Positions 60,701 to 64,000 of a stretch of 64,000 nucleotides of DNA are shown here, in pieces. The position numbers and the translations under genes are program-made. The DNA is taken from NCBI RefSeq assembly GCF_030867145.1, contig NC_134453.1, positions 1,483,001 to 1,547,000 of the forward strand, written 5' to 3'. Each line of letters starts with the position of its first letter. Position 1 is the first letter of the stretch. The notes beneath the pieces were generated by a model. The model made no database searches, was not told where the DNA came from, and saw nothing but the letters and a program-made list of their open reading frames with translations. Source of the stretch: Opisthocomus hoazin (taxonomy: Eukaryota > Chordata > Aves > Opisthocomiformes > Opisthocomidae).

Positions 60701-61760
60701 ATATAACAACAGGGAAAACTTCTTGTATATGGAAACTTCAGTAGGAGAAAAAAATATAACCAGAAAGCACAAAAATCTGGCTCCTCACTAGCTCCAGAGG
60801 AACCTCAGTACCCTGCTTTGGCAACAACAGGATTTCACATAAGAATTGCGGACATTTGTCACCAAACAGGCGATTCATCAAAGACACACAGAGGTATCAT
60901 AACTTTTGACTTCAGAACCAGCCCAGAAGAATACTGTTCATGGACAAAAAAACAGCAGGAAACGTAGCTTAGCATGAAAAACTGAGTAATTCGGTGTAAA
61001 AAGAGTAGGAGGCCATTACCCTTGCAGGTATTTTAAGGTCACCAGAACGGGTACACACAATAAAAGAATTTTACAAGCCACGTGGGAGCACTTAGCATTG
61101 CCTTATCTCGTCAATTTAGCCAGCCTCATCCAAGCCACCTTTGCAAGCCCACAAACCGTAAACTGAAGAGACAGAAGCGCCGGCTTGCTCCAAACTCTAT
61201 AACTGGGATGATCAAAGTCACCAGAAAAAAAACCCAACAGCTCATTTCAGCTCTGTAGGTAAAAATACCATTCGAGAAATCCCTTGTTAAGGAAACAGGC
61301 GTTGTTAACAAGGAACAAAGACCAATAACTCCGTTATAACCAATTATCACTTGCAGATAAGGGTCATCACGCAAAAGCAGCACAACGATTTATGGGGAAA
61401 GGCGCGGTGGGGACCAGCTTTTCCAAGGCCGAAGGGGTTTTCCCCAGGAAGCCGAGGAACCAGGCAAGGCAGCGGCTCCAGGGCAGCGTGACCGGCACAG
61501 AAACCTCCGGGGGCCCCATCCCCACACACACCCCCCCCGGGAGAGGCAGGGCCGACCCTCACGGGTACCCCCGGCCCCCTTTCCCTCACCAGAACCAGCC
61601 AGCGCGGCGAAAAGAAGCGCCCAAAGCAGCACAGCCCCTCCGCGCTGCCATGAGGCTGCGTGGCTCCAGCTCCGCCACCCTGCCCGGGAGCCCCGGCCAT
61701 CCCCACCCCACAACGGCCGCTCCTCCAGGTTCTTCCCGCGCAGCGGTTTTGAAGGGACCG
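51628..61760 (-). CDS. C18orf54: C18orf54 homologue (LAS2, lung adenoma susceptibility protein 2)
   Basis: Minus-strand coding exons: 60,430-60,151 (start ATG in ACCATGA), 58,456-57,686, 56,167-56,017, 54,857-54,749, 53,335-53,204 and 51,701-51,628. All junctions are GT-AG and phases match (1, 1, 2, 0, 0). They give about 505 codons: a Ser/Thr-rich N-terminus with ALEAYIEDFDLSL and KQVRFSKRLARE, a large disordered middle exon with NFHYPVWLKS, then a helical end (LEALKQTLFKLQAIQ). I identify it from gene order (divergent from STARD6, upstream of DYNAP) and overall character, not from an alignment. The last exon either ends in the in-frame TAA at 51,626-51,624 or splices at the perfect donor GTAAGT that overlaps it. 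Exon 1 is untranslated in the CpG promoter. Little is known of the protein's biochemical role. Confidence 0.85.
51810..52575 (-). repeat. older CR1-type LINE, reverse orientation
   Basis: AATTCAGGTTGGGAGGGACC at the 3' side, TTGCTCCACTGCTTGGCTGT in the middle, and the plus-strand CAAGGCCTTGCATTTGCCCC motif (from the RT-proximal L-HLGR region) near the far end. It is decayed, lying in the last C18orf54 intron. Confidence 0.75.
52725..53100. other. isolated G+C-rich islet in a C18orf54 intron
   Basis: A sharply G+C-rich, CpG-containing piece in otherwise A+T-rich intron, just before the exon at 53,204. Open frames run on both strands (Ala/Pro/Ser-rich), with no splice-bounded support. It could be a regulatory element, an inserted fragment or an alternative exon. 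Confidence 0.4.
53204..53335 (-). CDS. C18orf54: C18orf54 helical exon
   Basis: 44 codons, phase 0 both sides. A His-rich turn (GGHHHRP) is followed by LEALKQTLFKLQAIQGSLSQ and EHQQELEK, a likely amphipathic or coiled-coil helix. Donor GTGAGT. Confidence 0.9.
54749..54857 (-). CDS. C18orf54: C18orf54 internal exon
   Basis: Reads KPPVPVCCEDMENALPFPK then ADIIHKFLEDCLSDKNK; phase 2 in (completing Phe), phase 0 out, donor GTCAGT. Confidence 0.88.
56017..56167 (-). CDS. C18orf54: C18orf54 internal exon
   Basis: Reads EAQLELLMWKADRGLESSPE to WENAPGA, phase 1 in and phase 2 out, with donor GTAAGT at 56,016. Confidence 0.88.
57686..58456 (-). CDS. C18orf54: C18orf54 large internal exon
   Basis: 771 bases (phase 1 in, phase 1 out) with one open frame from ALDDFDQHVGSGS to HAKKRFRG. 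It is Ser-, Lys- and Asn-rich with a polar, low-order character, carrying short conserved-looking hydrophobic motifs (YPRWI, YPVWLKSYNLF). Confidence 0.92.
60151..60480 (-). CDS. C18orf54: C18orf54 first coding exon
   Basis: The exon starts after a pyrimidine-rich acceptor (TTTCTTTATCTGTTTAG) at 60,480. ATG at 60,430-60,428 opens MTSSIKESSITSPDST, and the exon ends in phase 1 at donor GTATGT (60,150). An earlier ATG at 60,467 in another frame makes a 25-codon upstream frame ending TGA that overlaps the main start. Confidence 0.88.
61590..61740 (-). other. C18orf54: candidate untranslated exon 1 of C18orf54 with upstream frame
   Basis: Ends at donor GTGAGG (61,589). An ATG here opens MAARRGCAALGASFRRAGWF and, after splicing to 60,480, stops immediately (TG|A). 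It would be a 20-codon upstream frame, not the N-terminus of the protein. The transcription start is not determined. Confidence 0.5.
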
Positions 61761-61808
61761 CGGCCCTTGGCAAAATGGCGGCGCGCAGGCGCAGGGGCGG
61801 CCGCGCGG

Positions 61809-61827
61809 CCCTGCGGGAGCTGTAGGC
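61809..61827 (-). promoter_or_regulatory. second, inverted ZNF143-like site
   Basis: The minus strand reads CCTACAGCTCCCGCAGGG, a weaker version of the same element pointing the other way, about 20 bases from the plus-strand site. Confidence 0.5.
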
Positions 61828-61843
61828 GAAGCCGGGCTCGGGG

Positions 61844-61862
61844 ACTACATCTCCCGGCATGC
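61844..61862 (+). promoter_or_regulatory. ZNF143/Staf-type site
   Basis: ACTACATCTCCCGGCATGC matches the known ACTACAATTCCCAGCATGC element at all but three positions. This motif is typical of bidirectional CpG promoters. Confidence 0.85.
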
Positions 61863-61899
61863 CCCGCGGCGGGAAGGCGGGAAGGCGGGGCGGGGCCGG

Positions 61900-61933
61900 G
61901 ACCGGTGCCTTCAGTCGGTGCCGCGCCGGTGAG
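61900..61933 (+). other. STARD6: STARD6 untranslated first exon, 3' end
   Basis: The GAG|GTGAGT donor at 61,933 follows the GC boxes. It is the likely end of a noncoding first exon joined to the coding exon at 62,530. The 5' limit is approximate. Confidence 0.6.
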
Positions 61934-62529
61934 GTGAGTGCGAGCTGCCGTTGTCTCTTCTTTCTCGCGTCCTGAGCCCCGGTAGAGAGTGGGGTAAGAT
62001 GGGGTAGGGGGCTGCCAGGCAGGCTGTTCGCCGCCCCTCGCCTCAGGGCTGACTCCGCGGGGCTGGGGGTTCCTCCGGCCAGGCCTTCGAGTGGGTTGCA
62101 GGGGGTGGAGGGCCCGGTCCCGGGGGCGGCTGTGGCAGAGGCCGGCCCCGCAGAGGCTGAGGTGCGAAGCGAGTTTGGTGCGAGAGGCTGGGGATAAACT
62201 GCGTGAGGAGGGGAGGTTTTACTGGGGAGCGATGGTGGCTTTCATCTGGGGCGACTGGTGTGTCTCCACGGATGCTGCAGTTCACTCTCAAGATCCACAT
62301 CAGCAGCTACTTCTTGGTAGCCCAGACTGGAAGTCTGTTAAAGAACTTTCTTTAAATAATGGCTATATTTTTCTGAAATTCAATATAATGAAGGAGTTAA
62401 TTTCATAGAAATACCCAGTTAACGTACACTAAACCCTGTGGAAAGGACACAGGAGTGAGCCCTGTGTTTTTTTGCTCTTTAACGAGTGCTTTTATCAGAT
62501 ACCAGCAAGCTGTTTTTAAATCTTTACAG

Positions 62530-62822
62530 GTAAATGGACTATAAGAAAGCTGCCGATGAAGTTGCGGAAAAAATTTTATTGTACAGTCAAGATACTTCAG
62601 GATGGAGAGTGATTAAAGTTTCAGTAAGAAAATACTAGTTAATATTGTGTATGAAGTTATTTTTATTAACTACATTTTGTTGCAAAAAGTGTTTAAAACT
62701 GTTTTCCTTTAAGAAATAGTTGACAACTCTTTATCAACTGCTAAGTTTTTATTTTCTTTTTTCTGCTTTGAGAAAAATGTTACCGTTTCTTCAAAGCCTT
62801 CAAAAGAGTATGAAGGAAATAT
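62530..62822 (+). CDS. STARD6: STARD6, N-terminal coding exons (gene continues beyond window)
   Basis: The exon at 62,530-62,623 has ATG at 62,534 and encodes MDYKKAADEVAEKILLYSQ then DTSGWRVIKVS. It splices in phase 0 to 62,773-62,822, which reads KNVTVSSKPSKEYEGN and ends in phase 2 at GTAAGT. DTSGW and ITVSSK-like residues match the start of STARD6 as remembered, a START-domain lipid-binding protein of about 220 residues expressed mainly in germ cells of mammals. Only 46 codons plus 2 bases are here. I did not find the next exon before 64,000. The second acceptor is the unusual TTTGAG, with a long T-rich tract before it. Head-to-head position with C18orf54 supports the call. Confidence 0.9.
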
Positions 62823-64000
62823 GTAAGTATTTACATTTTGTTTGTCACTGTAATGAATAACAACCTCGTCTTTGAGAAGCTACACCCAAGATTGAAATGG
62901 AAAAGTTGATCATGTTCTGTGCTTTGTGAAAGTGTGAAGTTTTAGCTTTGGTAGCTGTAGCGAAGATTTTTGTGTTACAGTTACACTGGGTCAGCAATAG
63001 GGCTGGAATACAAGAGATGGATTTCCAAAGCAATTTTCAAATGTGCTATGAAAATTAAATATTATATAATACTGTATAACACTAATATGGCATAAGTAGA
63101 TATGGCATCACAGTTTTGGCCTGAAGTCAGAAACTCTTCCTGGTGAAATATTCAAGCCATTACATCTTAGCAGCTGGGCTTTGCTTTTCACCCCTTCATC
63201 TGACTGATACTCACACATGCAGGTGTGCTTTCACTCTTGCTCTGCCTTATCAGTCCTTTGTACCTTTTTCTTTCTGGCACCCAAAACTGAGTTAACTGTA
63301 CTGAGAATAAGAAGGTTATATCATCTCCACAGCAGCAACTTCACCTGTCCTTCCTGCTCTTGAGTGATGAGTTCAGCGCTGTTGTTAAGCAACTAGACTT
63401 GGCCCAAAGGGTGGAGTTAGGCGAGGCAGACTAACCTGATGTCACAGCTTACTGTCACTGAGAGAGTTGGCTCTGCTCTTTGCATTCCTCCTCTCCTGGC
63501 TCTGCAATCCTCACCCTTGTTTGTGGTGGCTGTGGTACTCAGCTGGTTGTTTACAAGCTGATTCAGATCATTAAAGCAGGGGGGGGAAAAAATCACTTAA
63601 GAGAAGCGTGCAAAATTGGAGGAAAAGACGACACTTGCAACATGTCCTTAGCTTCTCTCTCTTTTTTTTTTTTTTTTAAATGCCTAATGGGTATGAAATT
63701 ACATTAAATGCCAGTCTAGACAGATAGGCAGTAGAGAAAATTTGCTCCGACTATGATGAGATGTTTGTGATTAGTGGTATTCTAAATCCAGAAGTCTTGC
63801 ATGGTTGTCTAATTATTTCTGAAGGTTTGAGCAAAGAAGGTATTAATTTCAGAAGACAATGCTGTATCACTAGTGTTACAGAAGAATTACTCTATTGTCA
63901 TGGAAAATAGCTATAATAGTTCATTAGAATATGACAAAAGTACTATTCTCAATAAGAATTTGCATACTTTGTATGTAGTATTATTATTATATTTCTGATC
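62823..64000. other. STARD6 intron, nothing else recognised
   Basis: A+T-rich sequence with a T run at 63,662-63,677. No further STARD6 exon is recognised. Confidence 0.5.

Larger units (their letters stand above)
61590..61933. promoter_or_regulatory. bidirectional CpG promoter of C18orf54 and STARD6
   Basis: A G+C-rich island between two divergent genes. Visible sites are a YY1-type CAAAATGGCGGC at 61,771-61,782, an NRF1-like GCGCGCAGGCGCAGG just after it, a GC-box pair GGCGGGGCGGGGCC at 61,884-61,897, and ZNF143-type sites listed separately. The minus side has a candidate exon 1 donor CTG|GTGAGG at 61,590; the plus side has GAG|GTGAGT at 61,933. Confidence 0.88.

Noticed and set aside
1-64000. 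tRNA, rRNA, CRISPR array or bacterial operon
   Set aside because: I saw no cloverleaf-type tRNA box A/B pairs, rRNA cores or spaced direct repeats of that kind; the window is animal nuclear DNA.

Overview
This is a window of a vertebrate nuclear genome, almost certainly a bird. It is packed with 5'-truncated CR1 LINEs whose 3' tails are built of an ATTCTGTG-type octamer. The genes have many short exons with GT-AG introns, and the gene order at the right end matches the STARD6 - C18orf54 - DYNAP block of human 18q21. No bacterial, organelle or viral gene is present. The species cannot be named from the sequence. The many near-identical CR1 copies would fit a lineage with a recent CR1 expansion.

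Positions 1-33,000 are GC-rich, gene-poor DNA: a CpG island at the left edge (about 640-1,340), many CR1 copies in both orientations, and a minisatellite with higher-order structure (31,959-32,280). I found no exon here that I can support. By comparison with human gene order, as I recall it, the island could be the upstream end of a gene lying to the left (RAB27B would be expected), but that is inference.

Positions 33,150-44,000 (minus strand) hold the most interesting gene. Nine exons join with perfect phase into one 461-codon reading frame: a short basic cytoplasmic tail, one membrane span, a stalk, and a complete double-cupin domain of the oxalate decarboxylase type, with both metal-binding motifs intact. 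The membrane-span exon closely resembles mammalian DYNAP, and position and orientation next to C18orf54 are those of DYNAP. My reading is that the ancestral DYNAP locus encoded a membrane-anchored bicupin enzyme or binding protein, and that the mammalian protein (as I recall it, without cupins) is a reduced form.

Positions 44,000-61,900 are AT-rich. They carry degraded older CR1 and then the minus-strand gene C18orf54 (LAS2), for which six coding exons and a possible seventh are mapped. Its 5' end shares a bidirectional CpG promoter (about 61,590-61,933) with STARD6 on the plus strand. That promoter has YY1-, GC-box- and two inverted ZNF143-like sites. Only the first two coding exons of STARD6 (46 codons plus 2 bases) are recognised before the window ends.
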